Assembly: GCA_035640475.1 (NCBI GenBank)
Contig: DASQWC010000215.1
Location: forward strand, 1-64,000
DNA from: DASQWC01 sp035640475
GTDB lineage: Bacteria > Actinomycetota > JAICYB01
Direction of reading: 5' to 3'
DNA length: 64,000 nt
The translations under genes and the position numbers were made by a program. Shown here in pieces: positions 48,218 to 56,382 of this stretch. The notes under the pieces were generated by a model. The model saw only the letters and a program-made list of their open reading frames with translations. It was not told the DNA's origin and ran no database searches. How positions within the stretch are numbered: position 1 is the first letter of the stretch; every line of letters begins with the position of its first letter.

Positions 48218-48984
48218 CCCGGAGAAAGCCCGAAGCGCACGACCTCGACCCCCAGGACTCCGAGGAACCCGCAGAGCTGTTCACCCGCGCCAAGACCGAT
48301 CAGGCGGCGCTGGAGGAGATCGTCGGTCGTTATCACCCGCTGGCCGAGAGCCTCGCCCGCCGGTATCAGGGCTACGGGGAGCCGATCGACGATCTCGTGC
48401 AGGTCGCGAGTATCGGCCTGCTGAACGCCATCGATCGCTTCGACCCCGGCAGGGGTGTCGGCTTCGCAGCCTTCGCCACACCGACGATCGTCGGCGAGCT
48501 GAAGCGTCACTTCCGGGACCGCGGCTGGGCCGTGCGGATGCCGCGGCGGCTGCAGGAGAACACCCTCAAGTTCCGCCGGTCTCTGTCGGACCTGACCCAG
48601 AAGCAGGGCCGCTCGCCCACGGTCGCCGAGCTCGCCGAGGACACGGGCATGAGCGAGGACGACGTCCTGGAGGCCGGTGACGCGCTCCTGGCGTACTCGA
48701 CGACGTCGCTCGATGCTCCGGTCGGAGACGACGTCACGCTCGCGGACACCCTTTCCGTCACCGAGTCCGACATCGAGGGGGCGGAGGGCTGGGCCGACCT
48801 CGGCCCCCACCTGGCCCGGTTGCCCGAGCGCGAGCAGCGAATCATCGCCCTGCGCTTCTTCAAAGGCCTGACCCAGACCGAGATCGCCGAGCTGGTCGGG
48901 GTGTCGCAGATGCACGTGTCGAGACTGCTGGCCAGGGCCCTGCGCAAGCTCCGCGCTGCCCTCTCCCCCGGCGGAGAGGTTTAG
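48214..48984 (+). CDS. RNA polymerase sigma factor, SigB/SigF family
   Basis: 256 residues. The regions appear in order: 2 (LARRYQGYGEPIDDLVQVASIGLLNAIDRFD, with the promoter-recognition helix continuing as FAAFATPTIVGELKRHFRDRGW), 3 (RSPTVAELAEDTGMSEDDVLEA) and 4 (RLPEREQRIIALRFFKGLTQTEIAELVGVSQMHVSRLLARAL). This is the stress and sporulation sigma type; the preceding degenerate anti-sigma gene and the divergent antagonist-kinase pair belong with it. ATG 48214 overlaps the preceding stop. Two hairpins follow the stop. Confidence 0.93.
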   Translation: MTRRKPEAHDLDPQDSEEPAELFTRAKTDQAALEEIVGRYHPLAESLARRYQGYGEPIDDLVQVASIGLLNAIDRFDPGRGVGFAAFATPTIVGELKRHFRDRGWAVRMPRRLQENTLKFRRSLSDLTQKQGRSPTVAELAEDTGMSEDDVLEAGDALLAYSTTSLDAPVGDDVTLADTLSVTESDIEGAEGWADLGPHLARLPEREQRIIALRFFKGLTQTEIAELVGVSQMHVSRLLARALRKLRAALSPGGEV

Positions 48985-49027
48985 GAATAAAGCAACTGGG
49001 AATGTAGCTGGCAGCGTCTCATCGCGT

Positions 49028-49059
49028 GGGAGGGAGCTCGTTCCCGCGGGCTCCCTCCC
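49028..49059 (+). terminator. Hairpin after the sigma factor gene
   Basis: GGGAGGGAGC (49028-49037) and GCTCCCTCCC (49050-49059) form a perfect 10-bp stem around a 12-base loop. A second hairpin with Ts follows directly. Confidence 0.6.
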
Positions 49060-49061
49060 CT

Positions 49062-49084
49062 GCCCCCTCTTCGGGGGCCTTTTT
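49062..49084 (+). terminator. Rho-independent terminator of the sigma factor operon
   Basis: GCCCCC (49062-49067), loop TCTTC, GGGGGC (49073-49078), then CTTTTT. The tandem with the hairpin at 49028 makes termination here likely. Confidence 0.8.
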
Positions 49085-49113
49085 GTTCTTGCGGGCCATT
49101 CTGGGCAGGCAAT

Positions 49114-49221
49114 TGCGCGCTCCCGCGCGCTCCGCTCAGATCGGGGGCGCTCACGCGGCCCCCATTCGCGCCTCCGCTTCGCTCCGGCGTGGGGGCCGCT
49201 GCGCCCCCCGAACCCCCCGCG
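49114..49221 (+). repeat. GC-rich hairpin repeat, copy D (long form)
   Basis: Ends as in copies B and C (GCGCGCTCCCGCGCGCTCC at the left, GCTGCGCCCCCCGAACCCCC plus GCGG at the right), with a longer inner part that itself folds (GCGGCCCCCATTCGCG and GGCGTGGGGGCCGC). It occupies most of the spacer between the sigma-factor terminator and ligD. Confidence 0.8.
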
Positions 49222-49257
49222 GAAACAGTTGCGTGAGGCGCGTGTCAGCATCGATGG

Positions 49258-51669
49258 GTGACCTCTGAGTTCACAATTCCGACGCCCCTCCAGCTGCCCG
49301 TTGAGCGCCAGGGCCCCGACCACTGGCTCTTCGAGGCCGAGGACCGGACGGTTCGGCTGTCGAACCTGGGAAAGGTGTACTGGCCCGGAGCCGGCTACAC
49401 CAAGGGCGACCTGCTCGCGTACTACTACAACGTCGGCGAGCTGATCCTTCCGCACCTCGCCGGGCGTCCGCTGACGATGAAGCGGATGCCCGACGGCGTC
49501 GAGGGCCACGAGTTCTACGAAAAGAACGCCCCGTCGCACACGCCCGACTGGGTCCCCCGCTGTCTCGTGGAGACCACGGGCAGCCGCAACGACTTCCTGA
49601 TGGCAGACGGCGTCGCCGCGCTGATGTACGTCGTGAACCTGGGCTGCATCGAGTTCCATCCGCTGCATTCGCGCTGCGATCGCATCGACCTGCCCGACTA
49701 CCTCTTCTTCGACCTCGACCCGAATCCCCCCATCGAGTTCGCCGACGTGCTCGCCGTTGCTCATCACGTGACGGCTGCGCTCGACGCGCTGTCGCTCCCG
49801 TATTACGCGAAGACGTCGGGGCGGCACGGCATGCAGATCTACGTTCCGATCCTGCACGGACCGACGTATGAGGACGTCCGTAACTTCGTCGCGGCAATCG
49901 GGCGTGCGATCCGCGACGCCGATCCGGACCGGGTAACGATGGAACACGACAAGTCGAAGCGCACCGGCAAGGTCTTCATCGACCACAACATGAACCGCTT
50001 CGGCGCCAACATCGCGGCCGTCTATTCCCTGCGACCGCGGCCCGAGGCAACGGTCTCGACACCCCTGACGGTGGACGAGATCGCCGGCGGGACCGTCACG
50101 CCGGAGGACTTCACAATGGTGAACGTTCACGAGCGGTTCGCGCGCACCGGCGATCTGTTCGAGGGGCTGCAAACCAAACCCGTCGATCTTCGCCCGGCGA
50201 TGGAAGCGCTCGGCCTGCCGGTCCCCGAGCTCGTCCCGGACGTCGGTGAGAAGCTCGCCGCCTACGATGCCAAGCGCGATTTCACGAAGACGCCGGAGCC
50301 CGAAGGCGGGTCGATCTCGGTGCACGGCTCGCGTTTCGTCATCCAGAAGCACGCCGCCCGGCGCTTGCATTACGACCTCCGGCTCGAGCGCGACGGCGTG
50401 CTGTGCTCGTGGGCGGTCCCCCGGGGACTTCCGACGGTGGCGGGCGAACGCCGGCTCGCCGTCCGCACGGAGGACCACCCGATGGAGTACCTCGACTTCG
50501 AGGCGTGGATCCCGAAGGGCGAGTACGGCGGCGGAGAGATGCGAATCTTCGACCGCGGCACCTACGAGGCGCCCGAGTGGGAGCCCAGGAAGATCACCGT
50601 TCGCCTGCACGGCGAGCGCGTGCGCGGCGAGTACCACCTCGTCCAGACGTCACAAGGCTGGCTGATCTTTCTCTCGAAGCGATCGGCCGCCGAACAAGCA
50701 GCACCGCCGCCGCCCATGAAACCGATGCTCGCCGAGCCGGGTCATCGGCCTTTCGACGACGATGCGTGGACGTTCGAGCCCAAGTTCGACGGCGTGAGAA
50801 CGCTCGCGTACGTCACAACCGACGGCACGACCCTGCACTCGCGTACGGGCCGCGACCAGACGGCGAGCTACCCGGAGCTAGGCAACCTCGCGACGTACGT
50901 CAACGCGATCAACGCGGTCATCGACGGCGAGATCGTCGTCCTCGACCGGGACGGCCGTCCCTCGTTCCAGATGCTCCAGCAGCGGCTCAACCTGTCGTCG
51001 GCGGCCGAGATCGCGCGCGCCCGCGAGCGGCTCCCGGCGCACCTATACGCCTTCGACATCCTGTGGCTGGACGGCGAGGACCTGACGCAGCTGCCGCTCA
51101 CCGAACGGCGAGCGAAGCTCGCCGAGACCGTCACGGAGACCGGTCCCGTCTCGCTCACGTATTCGTCGGACGGCCAGGGCCGCGCCTTCTTCGAGGCCGT
51201 CAAGCAGCTCGGACTCGAGGGCATGATCGCCAAGCGTCTGGACAGTCAGTACGTCTCCGGACGGCGCACGAAGGATTGGCGGAAGGTCAAGGCGCTCCGG
51301 ACGCAGGACTGCATCGTTCTCGGTTGGACGCCGGGGGGAGGATCGCGGTCTGACGCATTTGGAGCGCTGCTCGTCGGCGCATACCGCGACGGCGCGCTTG
51401 CGTGGATCGGCCAAGTCGGGACGGGCTTCACGGCGAAGCTCCTCGGCGAGCTCCACGACGTCCTGGCGCCGCTGGAGATCCCGGAGCCGCCGATCTCCGA
51501 CCCCGAGCTCGGCGCCGTCCGCGGAGCTCACTTCGTCCGTCCCGAGCTCGTCTGCGCCGTCGAGTACCTGGAGATCACTGCCGGAGGAAAGCTGCGTGCC
51601 CCGTCGTTCAAAGGACTGCGTTCGGACAAAACACCGGACGAGTGCATACTCGAAGAAGCAGCGATGTAG
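49258..51669 (+). CDS. ligD: DNA ligase D (NHEJ; POL-PE-LIG)
   Basis: 803 residues with the three LigD modules in the order of the mycobacterial protein. Polymerase/primase (about 1-300): LSNLGKVYWPGAGYTKGDL and the metal residues in FFDLDPNPPI, with SGRHGMQIYVPI. Phosphoesterase (about 345-480): FVIQKHAARRLHYDLRLE. ATP-dependent ligase (about 490-800): catalytic Lys in FEPKFDGVRTLAY, DGEIVVLDRDG, GLEGMIAKRL. It seals double-strand breaks with Ku in non-homologous end joining. No ku gene is in the window. GTG at 49258 lies just after repeat copy D. Confidence 0.95.
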   Translation: MTSEFTIPTPLQLPVERQGPDHWLFEAEDRTVRLSNLGKVYWPGAGYTKGDLLAYYYNVGELILPHLAGRPLTMKRMPDGVEGHEFYEKNAPSHTPDWVPRCLVETTGSRNDFLMADGVAALMYVVNLGCIEFHPLHSRCDRIDLPDYLFFDLDPNPPIEFADVLAVAHHVTAALDALSLPYYAKTSGRHGMQIYVPILHGPTYEDVRNFVAAIGRAIRDADPDRVTMEHDKSKRTGKVFIDHNMNRFGANIAAVYSLRPRPEATVSTPLTVDEIAGGTVTPEDFTMVNVHERFARTGDLFEGLQTKPVDLRPAMEALGLPVPELVPDVGEKLAAYDAKRDFTKTPEPEGGSISVHGSRFVIQKHAARRLHYDLRLERDGVLCSWAVPRGLPTVAGERRLAVRTEDHPMEYLDFEAWIPKGEYGGGEMRIFDRGTYEAPEWEPRKITVRLHGERVRGEYHLVQTSQGWLIFLSKRSAAEQAAPPPPMKPMLAEPGHRPFDDDAWTFEPKFDGVRTLAYVTTDGTTLHSRTGRDQTASYPELGNLATYVNAINAVIDGEIVVLDRDGRPSFQMLQQRLNLSSAAEIARARERLPAHLYAFDILWLDGEDLTQLPLTERRAKLAETVTETGPVSLTYSSDGQGRAFFEAVKQLGLEGMIAKRLDSQYVSGRRTKDWRKVKALRTQDCIVLGWTPGGGSRSDAFGALLVGAYRDGALAWIGQVGTGFTAKLLGELHDVLAPLEIPEPPISDPELGAVRGAHFVRPELVCAVEYLEITAGGKLRAPSFKGLRSDKTPDECILEEAAM

Positions 51670-51696
51670 GGCAGGGGGAGGCGCCTGACCGACCAA

Positions 51697-53934
51697 TTGC
51701 ACGACGTTGAGCATGCCGCGGTGCGTGTGCTTGCCGACGCACACACGGTCGACGAGGCCTATCCGCAGATCCTCGAGGGGATCTGCCGGGCCCTCGATTG
51801 GCAGGTCGGCGTGCGCTGGGTCGTCAGTCCGTCGCCGCACGGCGACCGGCTGCGCTGTGCGGAGGTCTGGCGCCGGGGCGACGACCCGCTCAGTCCGTTC
51901 GAGCGCGCGAGTCGGGCACTGCTATTCGAGCGCGGGATCGGGCTTCCCGGACGTGTGTGGGAGAACCGCCGGGCCGAGTGGATCAGCGACGTCGTCCAGG
52001 ACCGGAACTTCCCACGAGCCAACGTCGCCGCCGAATCCGACCTTCACGGCGCCGTCGGCTTTCCGATCGTCGTCAACGGCGACATCTTCGCGGTCATGGA
52101 GTTCTTCTCACACAGCGCTCTTGAACCCGACGACGGACTGCTCGGCACGCTCGAGCGCATCGGGATACAAATCGGTCACTTCGTCGAGCGCGAACAGCTC
52201 GGCCGGCGGCTGGTCTTCCACGCGGCCCTGCTCGAGTCGCAGGGAGAGGCTGCGATCGACGGGATCCTCGTCGTCTCAACCGACGACAAGGTCCTCTATA
52301 GCAACCGGCGGTTCCTGGAGATTTGGGACGTCCCGGAGGAGCTCGTCGAGCCGGGCCGCGATCGCCGGCCGGTCGTCGAGCGTAAAGCCCGCCTGGCCGT
52401 GGATCCCGATTACTTCAAACGAATAACGCTCGCCGTCTTCGACGATCCGGAGGCGAGCAGGCGCGATGAGATCGCACTCGCCGACGGCCGGGTCATCGAT
52501 CGGTGGACGGCTCCGGTCAAGGGCCCGGACGGCTCGCTTCTGGGCCGGGCGATGTACTACCGCGACGTCACAACACAGAAGCGGACCGAACAACGACTGC
52601 GCGAGAACGAGCGCTGGTACTCGTTCCTTGCGGAAGTGTCCAGCGTCATGTCTCAAACGCTCGACTACCGCGCCAATCTGAACCGTCTCGCTCGTATGGC
52701 TGTGCCCATGCTCGCCGACTGGTGCGCGATCCACATCGTGGACGACCAGGGAGACATCGAGCCGGTTGCACTCGCGCACAGCGACCCGAACAGGCTCTCG
52801 CTCGCGCAGCGCTTACAGGAGACGTTCCCCGTCGACCCCAGCAGCGAGATCGGTCTCGCGGCGGCAGTGAATTCGGGAACGCCGCTCTTGTTCGAGGAGA
52901 TTCGCGACGACGTGCTCGAATCGGTAGCCCCGGACGCCGAGCAGTTCGCACAGCTGCGATCGCTCGGCTTCACGTCGGCGATGGTCGTCCCGCTCGTTTG
53001 TCGTGACCGCGTCCTCGGGACACTGACTCTGCTCGCGTCCGATTCCGGACGGCGTTACACGAAGGAAGATCTGCGGCTCGCCGAAGACTTGGCAGCCCGT
53101 GTTGCGTTTCCGATCGACAATGTTCGCCTCTACGAGCAGCACTCGCGAGTTGCGCAAACCTTGCAGGAGAGCCTGCTGCCGCCCGAGCTCCCCGAGATTC
53201 CCGGCATCGAGGTTGCCGCCCGATACCACGCGGTGATGCGCACAGCGGATGTGGGCGGGGACTTCTACGACGTGTTCCCGGCGGGAGAGCGGAGCTGGGG
53301 CGTCGCGCTGGGTGACGTGAGCGGCAAAGGTGTCGAAGCGGCGGCGGTCACCTCGCTCGCCCGGCACACCCTTCGCGCCGCGACGATGGCAAGCCAGCGG
53401 CCGTCGGAGATCCTGTCCGTGCTCAACGCTGCGCTCCTCGACCAGACGGACCAAGACCGCTTTTGCACGGCCGTGTACGCGCTCGTCGAGCCACGCTTCG
53501 GTCACGTCAACGTGACCGTGTCGTGCGGCGGGCATCCGCTTCCGTACGTCGTCCGGTCCAATGGAGCGATCGAGGCGATCGCCGCCGAGGGAACCTTGCT
53601 CGGCGTAGTGGCTGATCCGCAGCTCACCGACATCTCCGTCGAGCTCGACTTCGGTGACAAGCTGATCCTGTACACCGACGGAATCCTCGATGTCCGGCCG
53701 CGGGACTCTCGCTTCGGCCAGCCGCAGCTCGAGCAGTTGTTCGCTGCGTGCGCCAAACGCGGAGCGAACTCGGCGGCCGACCTCATCGAACGCCGGGTGC
53801 TCGAGCTCCAGGAGGGCCAGGCCCGGGACGATTTCGCCCTCATGATCTTCGGCGTGAGGACGTCGATCTTCCGGCGGGTCAGAAGCCCGCGCCTGTGGGC
53901 CCGCGGGACTCGAGACGACGACGCGCTGAGCTAA
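51697..53934 (+). CDS. GAF-PAS-GAF-SpoIIE (PP2C-type) sensor phosphatase
   Basis: 745 residues. GAF-like domain (about 5-170, with PGRVWENRRAEWISDV), PAS domain (about 185-305, ILVVSTDDKVLYSNRRFLEIWD), second GAF domain (about 330-480) and a PP2C/SpoIIE phosphatase (about 500-730) with RTADVGGDFYD, GDVSGKGVEAA and ARDDFALMIFGV. Phosphatases of this kind dephosphorylate STAS antagonists in partner switching, so its likely target is the antagonist at 47360, 4 kb away. The start is uncertain: a TTG at 51697 has poor spacing, whereas GGGGGAGG lies four bases before CTG at 51685. It converges on the glucokinase with a 4-base overlap (CTAA). Confidence 0.9.
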   Translation: MHDVEHAAVRVLADAHTVDEAYPQILEGICRALDWQVGVRWVVSPSPHGDRLRCAEVWRRGDDPLSPFERASRALLFERGIGLPGRVWENRRAEWISDVVQDRNFPRANVAAESDLHGAVGFPIVVNGDIFAVMEFFSHSALEPDDGLLGTLERIGIQIGHFVEREQLGRRLVFHAALLESQGEAAIDGILVVSTDDKVLYSNRRFLEIWDVPEELVEPGRDRRPVVERKARLAVDPDYFKRITLAVFDDPEASRRDEIALADGRVIDRWTAPVKGPDGSLLGRAMYYRDVTTQKRTEQRLRENERWYSFLAEVSSVMSQTLDYRANLNRLARMAVPMLADWCAIHIVDDQGDIEPVALAHSDPNRLSLAQRLQETFPVDPSSEIGLAAAVNSGTPLLFEEIRDDVLESVAPDAEQFAQLRSLGFTSAMVVPLVCRDRVLGTLTLLASDSGRRYTKEDLRLAEDLAARVAFPIDNVRLYEQHSRVAQTLQESLLPPELPEIPGIEVAARYHAVMRTADVGGDFYDVFPAGERSWGVALGDVSGKGVEAAAVTSLARHTLRAATMASQRPSEILSVLNAALLDQTDQDRFCTAVYALVEPRFGHVNVTVSCGGHPLPYVVRSNGAIEAIAAEGTLLGVVADPQLTDISVELDFGDKLILYTDGILDVRPRDSRFGQPQLEQLFAACAKRGANSAADLIERRVLELQEGQARDDFALMIFGVRTSIFRRVRSPRLWARGTRDDDALS

Positions 53935-54875
53935 CGATCGGACCGGGCGTCGAGCGCGAGCAGCGCTGCGCCCACGATCCCGGCATCGGAGCCGAGCTCC
54001 GCCTTGCGCACCTCGGGAAGCGGACGCCGGTCGGAAGCCTCGACGCGCTCGCGCATCGCGGCGACGGCTCGTGTCTCGAGCAGATCCCAATCGTTGGCCA
54101 CACCGCCTGCGATCGCGATGCGCTCGGGCTCGAGGATGTTCACGAGGGACCCGAGTCCCCAGCCGACCCACGTGGCGAGACGCTCGACGAGATGTTCGGC
54201 GAACGCGTCGCCGTTGCGCGCCCCGCCCGTAATGGCCTTACCGGGAACCCGTCCGTCGACGATCAGATCGTTCAGCGCGCTGTCCGGCCTCGTCCCGAGC
54301 TCGGCCGTCGCCATCCGCTCGAGCGCGAGACCCGACGCGTACTGCTCCCAGCAGCCCTTGCGCCCACAGCCGCACGGCAGCCCGTCGGGATCGACCATCA
54401 TGTGCCCGATCTCCGCAGCGCCCCCGTGCGCGCCGCGGTACGGGCGGCCGTCCACGACGAGACCGCCGCCGATGCCGGTTCCCAGCGTCACGCACAAGAA
54501 GTTTGTCGTCCCTTTGCCGACGCCGAAGCGATGCTCGGCCCATGCCGCGCAGTTCGCATCGTTGTCGAGGCGAGTCGGAAGGTGGACGGCATCCTGAACG
54601 AGCTCACACAGCCGGACGTCACGAAGACCGGTGTTCGGTCCGTACAAGTAGTGACCGGACTCGTAGTCCACGATCCCCGCCGCGCCGATACCAAGCCCAA
54701 CGGCTCCCTCCGGCGCCAGCTGCTGAACGAGCTCACCGATCTGAGACACGACCGAGGTCGGGTCGTCGATGTCGGATGGGAGCTCGCGGCGCTCGAGGAT
54801 TCGGCCCTCGGATGAGACGACGCCGGCGGAGATCTTGGTGCCGCCGAGGTCGACACCGACGGCGACCGGCGTCAC
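53931..54875 (-). CDS. ROK-family glucokinase
   Basis: 314 residues of the ROK family: ATP loop GVDLGGTKISAGVV, DNDANCAAWAEHRFG, TLGTGIGGGLVVDGR and the zinc motif GLPCGCGRKGCWEQYAS. It phosphorylates glucose with ATP, and ROK proteins can also act as regulators, though no HTH is fused here. GTG at 54873-54875 overlaps the stop of the small gene upstream (GTGA). The neighbourhood ArsA-like ATPase, small protein, ROK kinase and SRPBCC protein recurs in actinobacteria in my memory of that locus, which supports the glucokinase assignment. Confidence 0.88.
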   Translation of the reverse strand: MTPVAVGVDLGGTKISAGVVSSEGRILERRELPSDIDDPTSVVSQIGELVQQLAPEGAVGLGIGAAGIVDYESGHYLYGPNTGLRDVRLCELVQDAVHLPTRLDNDANCAAWAEHRFGVGKGTTNFLCVTLGTGIGGGLVVDGRPYRGAHGGAAEIGHMMVDPDGLPCGCGRKGCWEQYASGLALERMATAELGTRPDSALNDLIVDGRVPGKAITGGARNGDAFAEHLVERLATWVGWGLGSLVNILEPERIAIAGGVANDWDLLETRAVAAMRERVEASDRRPLPEVRKAELGSDAGIVGAALLALDARSDR

Positions 54876-55141
54876 TTGCGACGGGTCGTCCGTCGAACGG
54901 GAATCTGCTGCACCGTCGCCTGTTTGCGGGCACCCGAGCTGCGCTCCTCCATGATGTTGAGGAACGCGTCGAGCCCCTCGATCATGCTTTTGAACGCTCC
55001 GAGCAGCTCGCGCCCGGCGCGGATCAGGTGCTCGGTCGCCTCCGGCGCCGCCCCCTGGACGGCCATCGACGCCGTCCCGATCGGGCACGCGTAGCACTCG
55101 GGGACGTACTGGCGCGCCTCGCCTTGCGACTTGTCAGCCAT
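54872..55141 (-). CDS. Small conserved protein between ArsA-like ATPase and glucokinase
   Basis: 89 residues. A CxxC pair (PECYACPIG) occurs near residue 16, followed by a long helical region (TEHLIRAGRELLGAFKSMIEGLDAFLNIMEER) and a very basic tail (QIPVRRTTRRK). I recognise no named family; a protein of this kind recurs beside ROK glucokinase in actinobacteria, by recollection only. The gene overlaps both neighbours (stop with the glucokinase GTG, start with the ATPase stop), so it is translated with them. The Cys pair may bind a metal. Confidence 0.7.
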   Translation of the reverse strand: MADKSQGEARQYVPECYACPIGTASMAVQGAAPEATEHLIRAGRELLGAFKSMIEGLDAFLNIMEERSSGARKQATVQQIPVRRTTRRK

Positions 55142-56309
55142 GGTCTTCTCCTTCGAACACGATTTTGAGCAGTGGACCTTCGAACGCTGCGTCGACGATG
55201 TGCCGCCGGCGCAGCGATTGCGGAAGCATGATCGACCGGCGATACGAGCCGACCGTCACGATGAGGTCGTCCTCCTTCCGCGAGAGATCGAATCTGTCCT
55301 CCGCATACGGCAGCCGAAGCTCGAGCACCATTCGGCCGCGCCCGTCGCTGTGTACCCGCATCGGCTCGTCCGAATGCAGGACCGCCTTCGGATCCACGCC
55401 TTCGTAGACCTCGGTGCAGAGTTCGGCGAGGAGCTCCTGCCCCACCATCTCTTCTTCGTAGAGTCGGGACGTCAGAACGGGGACCGGCGCAAACGACTCG
55501 CGAATCGTGTCGAGGTGCGCGGCCTGGATCTTCTTCCACTTCGCGAAGTAGGGATCCTCGACGGTTTCCGGCAGTAGTCGGTTGGCGACGACGGCGTCGA
55601 CGCGGTAGCCGAAAAGCGCGAGATACGTGAACAGACGCCGCGCCTCCGCGATGACCATCTTCTCCGGGTTCACAACGATCCGAATCGACGAGTGGGACCC
55701 GTCGGTGAGGATCCGGCCCACCTGATCGAGGTTGGTATAGAGACGCTCGACTGCTTTGTAGACACGGTCGCTCGCCATCGGCATCGATGTGACGCGCTCG
55801 AGGACGGGCCGGACGACCTTCACGACCCGACGCTCGATGGGAAAGACACGCTCGATGTACCACCGCGCGATCTCCGGCAACGAGAGCAAGCGCAGCGTTT
55901 CCGCGGTTGGTGCGCAGTCGACGACGATGCAATCGAAGTTGCCCTCGTCCGCGTGCCGGCGAAGGTCGGTGAGGCTGAAGACCTCCTCGATCCCCGGAAG
56001 CGCGATGATCTCCTCGGCGGCTACCGGATCGGCGCCCGCCCACGATAGGAACTCCGTCATGAACTGCTGGATGTCGCGCCACTGCTCTTCGAGCCGCTGT
56101 TGTGCATCGATCTGCTGGGCGAACAATCCGGGTGAGATCTCCGTCAATTCAGACGCGATTTCCGACTCAAAGGCGTCGCCCAGACTGTGCGCGGGGTCGG
56201 TCGACATGACGAGCGTTCGCGCGCCCTGGCGCGAGATTCCGAGGGCGGTTGCCGCGGCGACGGAGGTCTTTCCCACGCCGCCTTTACCTGTGAAAACGAT
56301 GATGCGCAC
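55134..56309 (-). CDS. ArsA-like ATPase (anion-transport/GET3-type fold)
   Basis: 391 residues. The deviant Walker A is IVFTGKGGVGKTSVAAA and the switch region STDPAHSLGDAF; IVVDCAPTAETLRLLSLPE is the ArsA/Get3 signature. A C-terminal part after residue 310 resembles the HSP20-like domain often fused to these bacterial ArsA proteins (LELRLPYAEDRFDLSRKEDDLIVTVGSYRRSIML). No ars operon is nearby, so arsenite export is doubtful; a tail-anchored or other targeting role is a possibility. GTG at 56307-56309 is the start. It diverges from the MerR gene. Confidence 0.88.
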   Translation of the reverse strand: MRIIVFTGKGGVGKTSVAAATALGISRQGARTLVMSTDPAHSLGDAFESEIASELTEISPGLFAQQIDAQQRLEEQWRDIQQFMTEFLSWAGADPVAAEEIIALPGIEEVFSLTDLRRHADEGNFDCIVVDCAPTAETLRLLSLPEIARWYIERVFPIERRVVKVVRPVLERVTSMPMASDRVYKAVERLYTNLDQVGRILTDGSHSSIRIVVNPEKMVIAEARRLFTYLALFGYRVDAVVANRLLPETVEDPYFAKWKKIQAAHLDTIRESFAPVPVLTSRLYEEEMVGQELLAELCTEVYEGVDPKAVLHSDEPMRVHSDGRGRMVLELRLPYAEDRFDLSRKEDDLIVTVGSYRRSIMLPQSLRRRHIVDAAFEGPLLKIVFEGEDHG

Positions 56310-56340
56310 GCAGAAATCCCGTCGTGAAGTGGGCCCCAAG

Positions 56341-56377
56341 TATAGAAGGGCGCCGATGTTACACTCCCGGTGTCACA
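56341..56377 (+). promoter_or_regulatory. Promoter and near-palindromic operator of the MerR gene
   Basis: TATAGA (56341-56346) is a good -10. Directly after it, TGTTACAC (56357-56364) and GTGTCACA (56370-56377) form an inverted repeat with one mismatch around TCCCG, ending six bases before the ATG at 56383. Binding by the MerR protein would block its own expression. The position past the -10, not between -10 and -35, favours repression. Confidence 0.55.
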
Positions 56378-56382
56378 TGGAC

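Noticed and set aside
48985..49257. A possible tRNA or small RNA gene in the largest gap
   Set aside because: The gap is accounted for by two hairpins with Ts and repeat copy D; no cloverleaf or conserved RNA motif is seen.
53931..56309. An arsenic resistance locus because of the ArsA-like ATPase
   Set aside because: No ArsB, ArsC, ArsD or ArsR gene is nearby, and the ATPase has the HSP20-like tail of other bacterial relatives.
56357..56377. A LiuR/FadR-type fatty-acid operator
   Set aside because: The motif TGTTACAC-N5-GTGTCACA does not match a site I know for those regulators; only self-regulation of the MerR gene is proposed.
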